DNA of 64,000 nt from Halorussus halophilus (GTDB lineage Archaea; Halobacteriota; Halobacteria; Halobacteriales; Haladaptataceae), in assembly GCF_008831545.1 (NCBI RefSeq), contig NZ_CP044523.1:2852001-2916000 (forward strand), written 5' to 3'. The translations under genes were made by a program, and so were the position numbers. Under the pieces are notes generated by a model. It did not search any database. It was not told where the DNA came from and saw nothing but the letters and a program-made list of their open reading frames with translations. Shown piece by piece: positions 48,951 to 57,357 of the stretch (within the stretch, counting starts at the first letter, position 1; every line of letters starts with the position of its first letter).

Positions 48951-49056
48951 CGTCCGTAGTAGGGTCGCTGGCGAGTTAACCAGCGGGGTCGGGGCAAGTT
49001 GCTCAGGACGAAAATACGTATCAACGCGGTATCTAGTCGCCGTCGAATCGAGTGCC

Positions 49057-49079
49057 TGAACAGTCGTCCCGACTGTTCA
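49057..49079. promoter_or_regulatory. Perfect 10-bp inverted repeat with TCC loop
   Basis: TGAACAGTCG (49057-49066), TCC, CGACTGTTCA (49070-49079) in the region between the divergent EamA and DUF7563 genes. No T-tract follows, so a terminator is unlikely; an operator is possible. It lies about 33 bases upstream of the DUF7563 TATA box. Confidence 0.5.
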
Positions 49080-49111
49080 CCAAGCGAAAGTATCCAATCT
49101 GTGTCGGCAGA

Positions 49112-49118
49112 TATATAA
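49112..49118 (+). promoter_or_regulatory. TATA box of the DUF7563 gene
   Basis: TATATAA centred about 33 bases before ATG 49148, which predicts a very short leader. Confidence 0.5.
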
Positions 49119-49147
49119 TGTAAGATTTTCGTAGGTCTACAAGAGAA

Positions 49148-49309
49148 ATGCCCGAGTGTCAGAATTGCAGTTCTTTCGTCACCGACGCGTACGCCCGAGT
49201 GTTCACCCCTCGTGGTGTCGAGAATCCGCGCGTCTGCCCGGAGTGCGAAGACAAGATACGAGACGGAAGTGACGTTCGACAGGCACGTTCGCCACGGAAC
49301 AACTCGTAG
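49148..49309 (+). CDS. DUF7563 family zinc-ribbon micro-protein
   Basis: A 53-aa protein with one zinc ribbon: P-E-C-Q-N-C-S-S-F-V-T-D-A-Y and R-V-C-P-E-C-E-D-K-I-R-D-G (C-x2-C ... C-x2-C), ending in a basic tail. The sequence MPECQNCSSFVTDAYARVF is typical of the haloarchaeal DUF7563 family. Function unknown; small zinc-ribbon proteins of this kind are often regulators. Strong TATATAA box upstream. Confidence 0.85.
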   Translation: MPECQNCSSFVTDAYARVFTPRGVENPRVCPECEDKIRDGSDVRQARSPRNNS

Positions 49310-49454
49310 CTACTCCTGAGACAGGACAAGAGAAGTCGCGTTTCGACGTATCTCTCGTCTTTCGACACGGATCGACGACTGTTGTTGAGCGGAGACGAAA
49401 CTGCTGGAAGGAATTCACGCGTTTTATGGGTGGTCGGGTCATGTGGTTGGTGTA

Positions 49455-51287
49455 ATGAGCCAAGATCCGACGGACGAACGGGTTACCCGTCTCTTCGGTG
49501 GGCCGGGTAGCGGGAAGACGACGGAGTTACTCGACAGGGTCGAAGCCCTCCTCGACCAAGACGACGTGGGCGTCAAAGACATTCTGCTCGTGTCTTACAC
49601 TCGCGCGGCCGCCAACGAAGTTCGGGAGCGTCTCGCCGAGCGACGAGACCTCAACCCGCGCTCGTTGCAGGGCAGCGTCTGCACGATGCACGCGAAGGCG
49701 TACGAACTGCTCGACCTCTCGCGTAACGACGTCGTCGGCGAATCCGACAAGAAGGAGTTCTGCGAAGACTTCGGTATCGAGTTCGAAGACGAGTACAGCG
49801 GCGCGGGCCGTCGCACCGCTCGCTCGACCACGCTCGGCAACAAGATTATCGCCACGAGTCAGTGGCTCCAGCGCACCCGGCGCGACGTGGCCGACTGGTA
49901 CGACGTGCCGTTCCAGTGGAACGACGAGGAAGTGCGTCTCCCGCCGGAGATCGACGACAACGCCCAAGAGGGCAACAAGTACACCCCGACGTGGCCCAGC
50001 GACGACGACCGAATCGACGTTCCCGAGGCGATTCGTGGCTGGCGCGCCCACAAGGGCGACAACGACCTCGTCGGCTTCGCGGACATGCTCGAACGAGTCA
50101 AGCAACGCTCGCTCCTCCCGAACGTCGATTACCTCGTCATCGACGAGTTCCAGGACATCACGGGACTGCAGTACGACGTCTACGAGGAGTGGAAGCCCCA
50201 CATGGAGAAAGTCCTCATCGCGGGCGACGACGACCAGGTCGTCTACGCGTGGCAGGGTGCCGACCCGAGCTTGCTCCTCGACGAAGGTGGCAACGACGTA
50301 ATTCTCGACACCTCCTACCGTCTTCCCTCGAAGATTCTCAAAGTCGTCCAACAGGAGATCGGCCACCTCGAAAAGCGCCAAGAGAAGAATCTCCAACCCC
50401 GAATCGAGGGCGGGACGGTCGAAGCCATCGACAGCCCGTCGATGCTCGAACTCGTCCGAAACGTCCGGTTCACCGTGAACGAACACGACGGGACACTGAT
50501 GTTGCTGTTCCGGGCGCGCTACCAGATGTTCCGCTTCATCGACGAGTTCATCGACGAGGGTATCCCGTTCCGCTGTCTGACCGACCAGCGGATGTGGACC
50601 GACCGACTGAGCCAATACGTCGAAGCCGTCCAGAAGGTCGATGCTGGCGAACCCATCACGGGCTTGCAAGCCCGCCGCCTCGCCGACATGCTCATGGACT
50701 CCGCGTTCGGCACCAACGAGCGCGACGACCTCTTCGACGCGCTGGACGAGAAGAAAGAAGAGGCAGACACCGACGACCTCGCCGAAATCGAAGTGGACCC
50801 CGACTTCGTGAAGGACTTCGCGCCGTTCATGCCCGGTCCGGCCTCCGCGGCCGACATGGTTCGGAAGGTCACCAGCTTCCAGAAGAACTCGATGAAGGCG
50901 TACTTCAACGGCGACTATCAGGACATGGAACCCGACCGCGTCCGCCTCGGCACCATCCACTCCGCGAAGGGTCGCGAGGCAGACCACGTGTTCGTCGCCA
51001 CCGACCTCACCGAGAAGGTGGTCGAGCAGATGGCCGCGACAGTAGACCCCGACGACGTGCCCGGCGACGAGGAGTACACCTCGAAGACCGACCCCGTACC
51101 GGTCCTGACCGACAACGAACGGCGCGTCTTCTACGTCGGCATGTCCCGTGCCCGCGAGCGACTGGTCGTGATGGAGAACCTCGTCAACGGCGCGCCGACG
51201 CTCCCGCTGGACGTACTGCTGTACAACGAACCGAACGGGAAGGGCGTAGACGAGATTCTAGAGTTGGAAGAAGCGGCCGCGCAGTGA
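49455..51287 (+). CDS. UvrD/Rep-type ATP-dependent DNA helicase (SF1)
   Basis: A 610-aa superfamily 1 helicase. RLFGGPGSGKTTELLDRVEA is motif I (Walker A), ILLVSYTRAAANEVRERLAE motif Ia, VDYLVIDEFQDITGLQYDVY motif II, ILVIAGDDDQ-like AGDDDQVVYAWQGADPS motif III, TIHSAKGREADHVFVATDLT motif V and RVFYVGMSRARERLVVMENL motif VI. All catalytic elements are present. The size is near the usual 650-720 aa, with a compact 2B domain. Likely unwinds DNA in repair or replication-conflict resolution. Start ATG 49455. Transcribed alone; a membrane protein gene converges on it with 28 bases between the stops. Confidence 0.95.
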   Translation: MSQDPTDERVTRLFGGPGSGKTTELLDRVEALLDQDDVGVKDILLVSYTRAAANEVRERLAERRDLNPRSLQGSVCTMHAKAYELLDLSRNDVVGESDKKEFCEDFGIEFEDEYSGAGRRTARSTTLGNKIIATSQWLQRTRRDVADWYDVPFQWNDEEVRLPPEIDDNAQEGNKYTPTWPSDDDRIDVPEAIRGWRAHKGDNDLVGFADMLERVKQRSLLPNVDYLVIDEFQDITGLQYDVYEEWKPHMEKVLIAGDDDQVVYAWQGADPSLLLDEGGNDVILDTSYRLPSKILKVVQQEIGHLEKRQEKNLQPRIEGGTVEAIDSPSMLELVRNVRFTVNEHDGTLMLLFRARYQMFRFIDEFIDEGIPFRCLTDQRMWTDRLSQYVEAVQKVDAGEPITGLQARRLADMLMDSAFGTNERDDLFDALDEKKEEADTDDLAEIEVDPDFVKDFAPFMPGPASAADMVRKVTSFQKNSMKAYFNGDYQDMEPDRVRLGTIHSAKGREADHVFVATDLTEKVVEQMAATVDPDDVPGDEEYTSKTDPVPVLTDNERRVFYVGMSRARERLVVMENLVNGAPTLPLDVLLYNEPNGKGVDEILELEEAAAQ

Positions 51288-51315
51288 GGGCGTAGCTGCC
51301 TGTTTTCTGTAGTCT

Positions 51316-51690
51316 TCACGGCGTTCCGACGTGTCTGTGTCGCCGCCAGAGGTAGTCCGCGGCCATCACCCAACTGAACGGCACGAAGAACATCAGATAG
51401 TACCAACGTGTCGGCGTCCACCCCGAGACGCTCCGCACGTACTTTTTGTCGAAGAAGACGCCGACCGGTCCGGCGACGAACAACATCACGTACAGTGCCA
51501 GAAGCAGGAGCGTCCGGACGAAGCCTGCGGACCCCTGACCGACGAGGAGAACCACGCCCCGCCCGACGAGCGCCAGCGCGAACAGCAGTGGAATCGCACC
51601 TAGGTGGACCGCGACGAGCAACCACCACTTGTCGCTCGTGTCGGGGTCCCACCTGCTCCCGGTTCGGCGGCGCGGACGACTGCGTCTCAC
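51316..51690 (-). CDS. Hypothetical membrane protein
   Basis: A 124-aa protein with an Arg-rich N-terminus (M-R-R-S-R-P-R-R-R-T-G), then three hydrophobic segments: WLLVAVHLGAIPLLFALALV, LLLLALYVMLFVAGPVGVFF and WYYLMFFVPFSWVMAADYLW. KKYVRSVSGWTPTRWYYLMF is a notable aromatic-basic loop. No family recognised; such short haloarchaeal proteins often lie near FAU-1. Gene order: 41 bases downstream of the FAU-1 stop, same strand, so it may be the last gene of that operon. Confidence 0.72.
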   Translation of the reverse strand: MRRSRPRRRTGSRWDPDTSDKWWLLVAVHLGAIPLLFALALVGRGVVLLVGQGSAGFVRTLLLLALYVMLFVAGPVGVFFDKKYVRSVSGWTPTRWYYLMFFVPFSWVMAADYLWRRHRHVGTP

Positions 51691-51731
51691 CAGTCGGCGC
51701 GACGGGAGCGGCGACCCTTGTTTTTCGCCGC

Positions 51732-53147
51732 TTAACGCAACGCGTTCTCGACGCTACTCGCTACGCTACGCGCTTTGTCGCCCAACGCTTCAGAGATGTT
51801 GCCGACCGCGACTGCCGCGTCCAACTCGTCGTCGTCCACGCGCTCGACCGTTCCATCGGGGAATTTCACCACGTCCACGTGGAGGTCCACGTAGCGCGCT
51901 TCGTCGGGGAATAGTTCGACCGGAGTGCAGATGTTGACGTAGGTGCCCTTCGTCTCGCCGTCTTCGCTCCGGTAGACCGTCGGATACCACCAGCGCCCCT
52001 CGCGGAACTTCGTGGTGGCTACGTCGCCCGACTCGCGGGGGACTTCCAAGGCGTCGTAGGTGCCCCTGCCGGACATCTCTCGCTGGACGGTCAGTTTCCC
52101 CTCGTCGGGGTCGAAACTCGTCACCTCGCCGCGACCCAGCGGGAAACAGCGGCCGTCGGGCTTGCCGTGGACGATTTTCGTCTTCCCGCCGTCCCGTGGG
52201 CCGAACTGGCGCAGCACTGCGCCAGTTCGGAACTCGCCAGACATCTTACACAGGTCTTCTACGAAATCGACCGCCGTGCTGGCCGAGCGATGGGCGGCCT
52301 TCACGCGGTGGTGGCCCGGCATCGTCGTCGTGACTTCCCTTCGAAGGTCGTCCAGTCCGAAGCGCGACTCGCGGCCGAACCAGAGCCACGTCGTGGCTTC
52401 CGGGGCGACGATTTGATGGGGAACTCCGTCTCGCTCCGCGAGGTCCGGCGTGTCCGCGAGCGCGCCGTCGATAGCTTCGGCTTCTTCGATGGCCTGCGAG
52501 AGCGCGCCGTCCATCGCGTCTAGACCTGCTTCTTCGGCGGCGTACTCCCAGCGGACGCCCCAGTCGTCGGGGACGTCAGTCGGGAGCATCTCGGTCGTTC
52601 TGGCGAGTTCCGTTTGGGTCGCGTCGTCGCCCTTCGCGACGATTCGGTCGATACCCTTCGAGAGACTGGCGACACCGCCCTGTGTCTGTATTTCAGTGCC
52701 GAGTCCGGGTCGTTGGTTCACCCACGGGGCCGCGGGGTCGTGGACCTGCACGCGCACGCGGTCGTCAACGTCGATTCGCCGGTCTATCTCGCCGAAGGGG
52801 AGATAGCCCTCGCGGTCTCCCAAATCGACGACTGCGCCGCCGCCCAGCGTCTCCGTGACGAGACCATCGAAAATCGCACCACGCGGTGCAGAGTCGGTCC
52901 AGCAGAACGTGTCGATGCCGGTGGCGGCGAGCGCGTCGGCAATCTGCTCGACAGTTGCGTCGTCGCCGACGACGCCGACTCCCTGCCGGTCGTCGGTCGT
53001 CTCGACGGTGGCGTCGTACTCCGCGTGGTCGAAGTCCGCGTCGAAGCGCCGCCGAATCGGCGGCGACGCCTGTACCACGTCGAACTGCTCGCGCAGTCGC
53101 TCGGTCAGTGCGGTCGTGTAGATGCCGCGAAGTCGGACGCGACTCAT
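51732..53147 (-). CDS. FAU-1 family RNA-binding protein / probable ribonuclease
   Basis: A 471-aa archaeal protein of the FAU-1 (AU-1) type: M-S-R-V-R-L-R-G-I-Y-T-T-A-L is the family N-terminus, with an S1-like region (GGGAVVDLGDREGYLPFGEI) and a C-terminal DUF402 barrel (FREGRWWYPTVYRSEDGETK and TYVNICTPVELFPDEARYVD). FAU-1 binds AU-rich RNA and is related to RNase E/G; a role in rRNA processing has been proposed. ATG 53147 is the start and overlaps the stop of the gene before it by four bases (ATGA). The frame extends to 53276 but that part is in the neighbouring gene. Confidence 0.92.
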   Translation of the reverse strand: MSRVRLRGIYTTALTERLREQFDVVQASPPIRRRFDADFDHAEYDATVETTDDRQGVGVVGDDATVEQIADALAATGIDTFCWTDSAPRGAIFDGLVTETLGGGAVVDLGDREGYLPFGEIDRRIDVDDRVRVQVHDPAAPWVNQRPGLGTEIQTQGGVASLSKGIDRIVAKGDDATQTELARTTEMLPTDVPDDWGVRWEYAAEEAGLDAMDGALSQAIEEAEAIDGALADTPDLAERDGVPHQIVAPEATTWLWFGRESRFGLDDLRREVTTTMPGHHRVKAAHRSASTAVDFVEDLCKMSGEFRTGAVLRQFGPRDGGKTKIVHGKPDGRCFPLGRGEVTSFDPDEGKLTVQREMSGRGTYDALEVPRESGDVATTKFREGRWWYPTVYRSEDGETKGTYVNICTPVELFPDEARYVDLHVDVVKFPDGTVERVDDDELDAAVAVGNISEALGDKARSVASSVENALR

Positions 53148-53518
53148 AGCGACTCGCGGTCGGCGGCGAATCGCACTCGTTCGTGGACGGTCGGGCCGAG
53201 CGTGAGTTCGACGAATTCGTCGTCCAAGATGCGGCCGCCTTCGACGTAGACGCCCCACGAATCGAATCGAAGCCACCCGCGAACGTCCTCACTGTGGGTG
53301 AACAAGTCGGCGTACTCGACAGTGTGTTCAGGGAACTCCGAGCTACTGTGAGTCAGGTCCATGTCGGAGTAGACGGTGTCGTGGTCGGCGAAGAAGGCTT
53401 CCAGTTCGTCGGCGACGCGCTCGGCGTCTTTGGCGGCGGTCTCCGAGGCCGCTCGCAACGTGTCCTCGGAGACGCCCGCCTCGCGGAGCGCGCGGCGCGT
53501 GCGGGAATCGAAGCTCAT
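53144..53518 (-). CDS. Conserved haloarchaeal protein upstream of FAU-1
   Basis: A 124-aa soluble acidic protein, M-S-F-D-S-R-T-R-R-A-L-R-E-A-G..., with helices in the first half (SEDTLRAASETAAKDAERVA) and beta-rich blocks in the second (RGWLRFDSWGVYVEGGRILD, then D-E-F-V-E-L-T-L-G-P-T). It looks like a conserved haloarchaeal family (I believe DUF7532) without known function. Coupled to FAU-1 by an ATGA overlap, so it may act in the same RNA process. Confidence 0.78.
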   Translation of the reverse strand: MSFDSRTRRALREAGVSEDTLRAASETAAKDAERVADELEAFFADHDTVYSDMDLTHSSSEFPEHTVEYADLFTHSEDVRGWLRFDSWGVYVEGGRILDDEFVELTLGPTVHERVRFAADRESL

Positions 53519-53686
53519 AGGCGACTACTGTGGCGGCGCGACCATCGGTCTGGCGGTTCGGAAAAGCGGGGGTCGAAGCGGGAACGGAATCAAAATCTCT
53601 CAGCGGAATCGCGTCGGGGAATCGGAGTCGGGGGAACGGGGTCGTCTGCGAGCGGCGCAGGGTCCGAATTCGGGCGGTCGAAGGGG

Positions 53687-53875
53687 TCAGTCGTCAGCAG
53701 GGACGTGTCCGGTCCAGTTCGCGTCGGTCGTTTGGGTCGGATTCTCGATGGTGGGCGTCTCGTGTTCTGTTTCGGTCTCGGATTCTGTTGTCTCCGGTCG
53801 TGTTTTCTCGTCGTTTCGCTCGCCTTTCGGCGGCGCGCTGTACATGATGCCTCGGCTTGTGCTTTGGTACGTCAT
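53687..53875 (-). CDS. Possible 62-aa acidic protein
   Basis: An open frame for M-T-Y-Q-S-T-S-R-G-I-M-Y-S-A-P-P-K-G-E-R followed by NDEKTRPETTESETETEHET and a tail ending H-V-P-A-D-D. It is low-complexity, Thr/Glu-rich and Arg-poor, unlike the Arg-rich shadow frames of this genome. The A/T-rich sequence upstream (53880-53950, with AAAGAATTC and ATATTATCACC) could hold a promoter. No family recognised. The rest of 53519-54009 has no other gene. Confidence 0.5.
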   Translation of the reverse strand: MTYQSTSRGIMYSAPPKGERNDEKTRPETTESETETEHETPTIENPTQTTDANWTGHVPADD

Positions 53876-54009
53876 CGTTACCCACGTTTAGACTGGTTCC
53901 TGTTGAAAAGAATTCCGGCCAAAGTGTTAATGGCATATTATCACCACTAAGGTGTACTAGGCGCACTCGGGGACCAGATAGTTAGTAGTGGCCTGCATAG
54001 CCTTTGGCG

Positions 54010-55065
54010 ATGGAACCGCAACGGGACCCCGTCGAAGAGGGTGCGACCGACTCCGCCGACCTCTACGACGTCGCGACGTGGGAAGAGCGGAGTTGGTTGG
54101 ACCGGTTGTCGAGCGTCGTCTATCGAGTTCTGAGATTCTCGGCGCGAGCGGTCGTCGTCTTACTGGCGTTGCTCATTCTGGTCGCGCAGTTCCTGCTCTC
54201 GGGGCTGGCCGCCATCAGCGAACCGTACATCGGCGCGTTCGTCCTGCTGTCGGTCGTCCCGGCCTTCGCGCTGGCGGCATACATCTGGTACGCCGACGTG
54301 ACGACTTCCGAGCCGCTCACACTACTGGTCGGTACCTTCCTGCTCGGAGTGCTGTTCGCCGGGTTCGCTGCTATCGTCAACACCATCGCACAGCCGATTT
54401 TCGTCAACTTCGTCCCGGCAATCGGCCTCGTGTTGTTCTTCTATCTCATCGTCGCGCCGGTCGAAGAGACGGTGAAGTGGCTGGCGATTCGGCTGTACGC
54501 GTTCCGCAGTAGCCGCTTCGACGCGGTCATCGACGGCGCGGTGTACGGCGCGATGGCAGGGCTCGGCTTCGCCACCATCGAGAACGCCATCTACATCACG
54601 CAAGGACTGAGCGGAGCCAGTGGACTCGGTTCCGAAGCTATCGCCGACGCGGGCCAGACGGCGGCAGTTCGACTCCTCGCCGGGCCGGGCCACGTCATCT
54701 ACTCGGCGTTCGCTGGCTACTACCTCGGACTAGCGAAGTTCAACCGGGAGAACGCGGGCCCCATCGCGGTCAAGGGCCTGCTCATCGCGGGGTTCATCCA
54801 CGCGACGTACAACACGTCGGTCACGTACCTGACGCCGCTCCTCGAACTGAGCGGGGCAAGCATCAATCCGGGCGTCGCGTTCATCGCGTTCGTCGTCGTC
54901 TACGACGGTGTCTTCGGCTACCTGCTCTACCGGAAGATTTCCCGGTACCGGCAGGCGTACCAGCAGACCAACATGGGTCAGAGCGTCACCTTCGAAGATT
55001 CGGAGGCACAGGCGCAAGCACAACCAGAACAAGAAGGGGACTCCTTCGAGACGGAGTCGAAGTGA
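54010..55065 (+). CDS. PrsW family intramembrane metalloprotease
   Basis: A 351-aa membrane protein with about nine helices. The active-site blocks are LIVAPVEETVKWLAIRLYAF (E-E-x-x-K-W), GLGFATIENAIYITQGLSG (E-N) and AGFIHATYNTSVTYLTPLLE (H-A-x-Y-N), which match PrsW/CAAX-type proteases that cut membrane proteins. The N-terminal 60 residues are soluble and acidic. Bacterial PrsW cleaves anti-sigma factors; in archaea the target is unknown. Start ATG 54010; the TTG at 54004 is less likely. The C-terminus is Gln/Glu-rich (EDSEAQAQAQPEQEGDSFET). Confidence 0.9.
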   Translation: MEPQRDPVEEGATDSADLYDVATWEERSWLDRLSSVVYRVLRFSARAVVVLLALLILVAQFLLSGLAAISEPYIGAFVLLSVVPAFALAAYIWYADVTTSEPLTLLVGTFLLGVLFAGFAAIVNTIAQPIFVNFVPAIGLVLFFYLIVAPVEETVKWLAIRLYAFRSSRFDAVIDGAVYGAMAGLGFATIENAIYITQGLSGASGLGSEAIADAGQTAAVRLLAGPGHVIYSAFAGYYLGLAKFNRENAGPIAVKGLLIAGFIHATYNTSVTYLTPLLELSGASINPGVAFIAFVVVYDGVFGYLLYRKISRYRQAYQQTNMGQSVTFEDSEAQAQAQPEQEGDSFETESK

Positions 55066-55087
55066 GGGTCGAACGGACGCGGCGCAC

Positions 55088-55768
55088 TCAAGCGAGCGCG
55101 TCCGGGGCCGAAAGATAGTCAGCGAGCCACCAACCAGCGACGCCCGAGACGGCACCGAACAACCCGAAGACGACCGGCAGGACGACGCCGCTTCCGGCGA
55201 CGAGGGCGTCGAAGGCAGTCAGCGCGTCGAGTCGGACCACGTTGTACGCGACGAACAACACACAGAGAACACCGCCGAGTCCGCAGGCCAACAGTCCCTG
55301 TCTGAGTCCGTCAAGTGCGTCGTCCGCGGCGCGATAGCCGACGACGACGCCGACAGTCAACACGCCGAGAGCCGTGAGTGCCGCGGCGCGATAGCCGACG
55401 ACGACGCCGACAGTCAACACGCCGAGAGCCGTGAGTGCCGCGGCGCGATAGCCGACGACGACGCCGACAGTCAACACGCCGAGAGCCGTGAGTGCCACGC
55501 CGTCGTAGCGGAGCGGCCTCGCGACTACGTGGACCGCCGCGACTCGAACGAACAGTGCGCCGGAACCGAGCGCGACGACGAAGCGGTCGATTTCGGAACT
55601 GGAACCGAACGTACCGACGCCTTCGACGGCGACACCGACGACGCCAGCACCCAGCACGCCAGCGCCAGCAGTGACGAGTGCCGGTTCGGGACCCGGACTG
55701 GCGGTGGATGTGGCCACCGCCGTCGCTCCGACGACGAGTAACCCTGCCAACAGCGCGAAACGTCGCAT
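55088..55768 (-). CDS. Hypothetical membrane protein with triplicated helix unit
   Basis: A 226-aa protein with an N-terminal hydrophobic segment (LLAGLLVVGATAVATS), further Gly/Val-rich helices, and three exact copies of a 19-residue unit, ALTALGVLTVGVVVGYRAA, at about residues 92-148. The C-terminal part (LRQGLLACGLGGVLCVLFVA, then GVVLPVVFGLFGAVSGVAGW) resembles the same region of the next gene upstream (55814-56191), so these two are paralogues in tandem. The triplication is perfect at DNA level (55325-55495). No known family; membrane topology depends on the copy number. Confidence 0.78.
   Translation of the reverse strand: MRRFALLAGLLVVGATAVATSTASPGPEPALVTAGAGVLGAGVVGVAVEGVGTFGSSSEIDRFVVALGSGALFVRVAAVHVVARPLRYDGVALTALGVLTVGVVVGYRAAALTALGVLTVGVVVGYRAAALTALGVLTVGVVVGYRAADDALDGLRQGLLACGLGGVLCVLFVAYNVVRLDALTAFDALVAGSGVVLPVVFGLFGAVSGVAGWWLADYLSAPDALA
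55325..55495. repeat. Perfect 57-bp tandem repeat, three copies
   Basis: Units at 55325-55381, 55382-55438 and 55439-55495 are identical over all 57 positions as read. The unit length is 19 codons, so the frame is kept. Identical copies mean recent expansion or ongoing copy-number change. Confidence 0.93.
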
Positions 55769-55813
55769 TCGGTAATGCGTTGTAGGCCGAATTTAAAAAG
55801 TTACGGCCACGTG

Positions 55814-56191
55814 TCAGTACTCCGAGGCGTGGTTGCCGATAGTTCCAGAGACGTGGCCGACCACGCCGAACGTGACCGGGAGGACGACTGCGCTGGCCGC
55901 GATTATCGGGAGATAGTCGAGTTGTTTCGTCGCCGCCTGTGCCGCGACGAGGAAGACGCAGAGACCGCCACCGATTGCCCCGGCGCGGAGGCCCTTTCGG
56001 CGAGTTGGGTCAGCGCTACCGCGATACTCGACGCCGAACCCGACCAGCGAGACGGCGACGGCGACCAGCGACACCTGCGAGAGGTCGGAGCGATACGCCA
56101 CGGGGAGTGCGAACGCGACGAGGGCGACGGCGGCGAACAGAATCGCCGCACCGACGAGGGTCGTCCGGTCGAAGGCGTCTCGGGGGAGCAT
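55814..56191 (-). CDS. Hypothetical membrane protein, paralogue of the next gene
   Basis: A 125-aa protein with four hydrophobic segments (TTLVGAAILFAAVALVAFAL, QVSLVAVAVSLVGFGVEY, AGAIGGGLCVFLVAAQAA, IAASAVVLPVTFGVVGHVSG). The last two align with the C-terminus of the 55088-55768 protein (V-V-L-P-V-x-F-G near the end in both). The N-terminal repeat region of the paralogue is absent here. 45 bases separate the two genes on the same strand. Function unknown. Confidence 0.75.
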   Translation of the reverse strand: MLPRDAFDRTTLVGAAILFAAVALVAFALPVAYRSDLSQVSLVAVAVSLVGFGVEYRGSADPTRRKGLRAGAIGGGLCVFLVAAQAATKQLDYLPIIAASAVVLPVTFGVVGHVSGTIGNHASEY

Positions 56192-56215
56192 GAAACAGTG
56201 TACTCTCGTCCAGAA

Positions 56216-56875
56216 CTATAAGTCGATTCGTTCCGTCCCGGCCTCCGAGAGCATCCGCTCGGTGTACTTCGCGATTACGTCCACTTCGAGGTGGACGGGG
56301 TCGCCTGCGCCCTTTTCGGAGAGGTTCGTCACGGCGCGCGTCTCGGGGATGATTGCGACCGTGAAGGTGTCTTCACGGAGGTCCGCGACGGTGAGGCTGA
56401 TGCCGTCGAGCGTGACCGAACCCTTGTCCACGACGTACTTCGCGTAGTCGTCCGGCACAGCGAACTCGTACTGCCAGTCCTCTCCCACCTGTTCCACACC
56501 GACGACTTCCGTCGTCGTATCGACGTGGCCCTGCACGACGTGTCCGTCGAAGCGGCCGTCGGCGGGCATCGCGCGTTCGAGGTTCACGGGGTCGCCGACT
56601 TCGACTGCTCCCAGATACGTCTTGGCGACCGTCTCGGCCGCGAGAAACACTTCGAACCAGTCACCGTCGGACTCCGTCCGACGAGCAGACGCGTCTGCCG
56701 ACGCGTCAACGCCCCCGAACTCCTCGACGGTCAGGCAGACGCCGCTGACACTGATGCTCTGGCCGCGTTCGAGGTCCTCGGTGACGACTTCGCCGCCGAT
56801 GGTAAGTCGTCGTCCATCCTCGGTCACGGTCACGTCGCGTACCTCGCCCGACTCCTCAACGATTCCGGTAAACAT
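56216..56875 (-). CDS. ribE: Riboflavin synthase
   Basis: A 219-aa two-domain lumazine-binding enzyme that dismutates two 6,7-dimethyl-8-ribityllumazine molecules to riboflavin. Domain 1 starts with MFTGIVEESGEVRDVTVTED and has SISVSGVCLTVEEFG; domain 2 has GRFDGHVVQGHVDTTTEVVG and GSVTLDGISLTVADLREDT. The usual length is 190-215 aa; here an insert rich in Asp/Ser/Arg (VDASADASARRTESDGDWFE) lies in domain 1. Archaea of other groups use an unrelated RibC type; haloarchaea have this bacterial type. Start ATG 56875; diverges from the 57007 gene. Confidence 0.95.
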   Translation of the reverse strand: MFTGIVEESGEVRDVTVTEDGRRLTIGGEVVTEDLERGQSISVSGVCLTVEEFGGVDASADASARRTESDGDWFEVFLAAETVAKTYLGAVEVGDPVNLERAMPADGRFDGHVVQGHVDTTTEVVGVEQVGEDWQYEFAVPDDYAKYVVDKGSVTLDGISLTVADLREDTFTVAIIPETRAVTNLSEKGAGDPVHLEVDVIAKYTERMLSEAGTERIDL

Positions 56876-57006
56876 ATCGAAAATGTGGTGGCGTTCGGAT
56901 GAAAAGGGTTGCGGACCCGAGACGAATCGCGACGATGCCGGTTCGCGTCGGCCGACGCGAGTCGTGCCCGCGGGGTTTTTGCCGTGGCGGCGGCTACGGG
57001 GTGGTA

Positions 57007-57255
57007 ATGAGCAAACCGGGCATCATGGGCACGATTCAACTCGCGGCCACGCTCGTCTTCGCGCTCCCTATCGGCCTGCTCGGCGTGCAGATGCTCCTCG
57101 ACGGGAAGATGCTCGTCGGCGGAGCGTTCGTCGCCGTCGCAGTCCTCATGGTCGTGCTGGAAGAGTATCTGACTACCCCCACGGACATCCCGAGTTCCGT
57201 CGCCGAGAAGGCCGTCGGGAAGGCTGTGAAGACGCCTGAAGAAGAGAAGGAATAG
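57007..57255 (+). CDS. DUF7533-like small membrane protein
   Basis: An 82-aa protein with two helices: GTIQLAATLVFALPIGLLGV and MLVGGAFVAVAVLMVVLEEY, then a conserved-looking tail LTTPTDIPSSVAEKAVGKAV and acidic end. This layout agrees with DUF7533 of haloarchaea as I recall it; no function known. Start ATG 57007. The upstream part of the frame (from 56899) is Arg/Cys-rich and not real. Downstream is structured repeat A2. Confidence 0.75.
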   Translation: MSKPGIMGTIQLAATLVFALPIGLLGVQMLLDGKMLVGGAFVAVAVLMVVLEEYLTTPTDIPSSVAEKAVGKAVKTPEEEKE

Positions 57256-57357
57256 AGTTCGGCGAATTTTCGCAATCAGTACTGTATCGAGAATTTTCGC
57301 AGTCCACCACGTAGCTACTACTCGTCCTCACACCCCAGCACACCCACCGCGAGCGGA

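Noticed and set aside
49527-50987. 486-codon minus-strand frame within the UvrD helicase
   Set aside because: Shadow frame; all helicase motifs are on the plus strand.
55325-55495. CRISPR-like array
   Set aside because: Head-to-tail 57-bp units without spacers, inside a coding frame, and no cas genes nearby.
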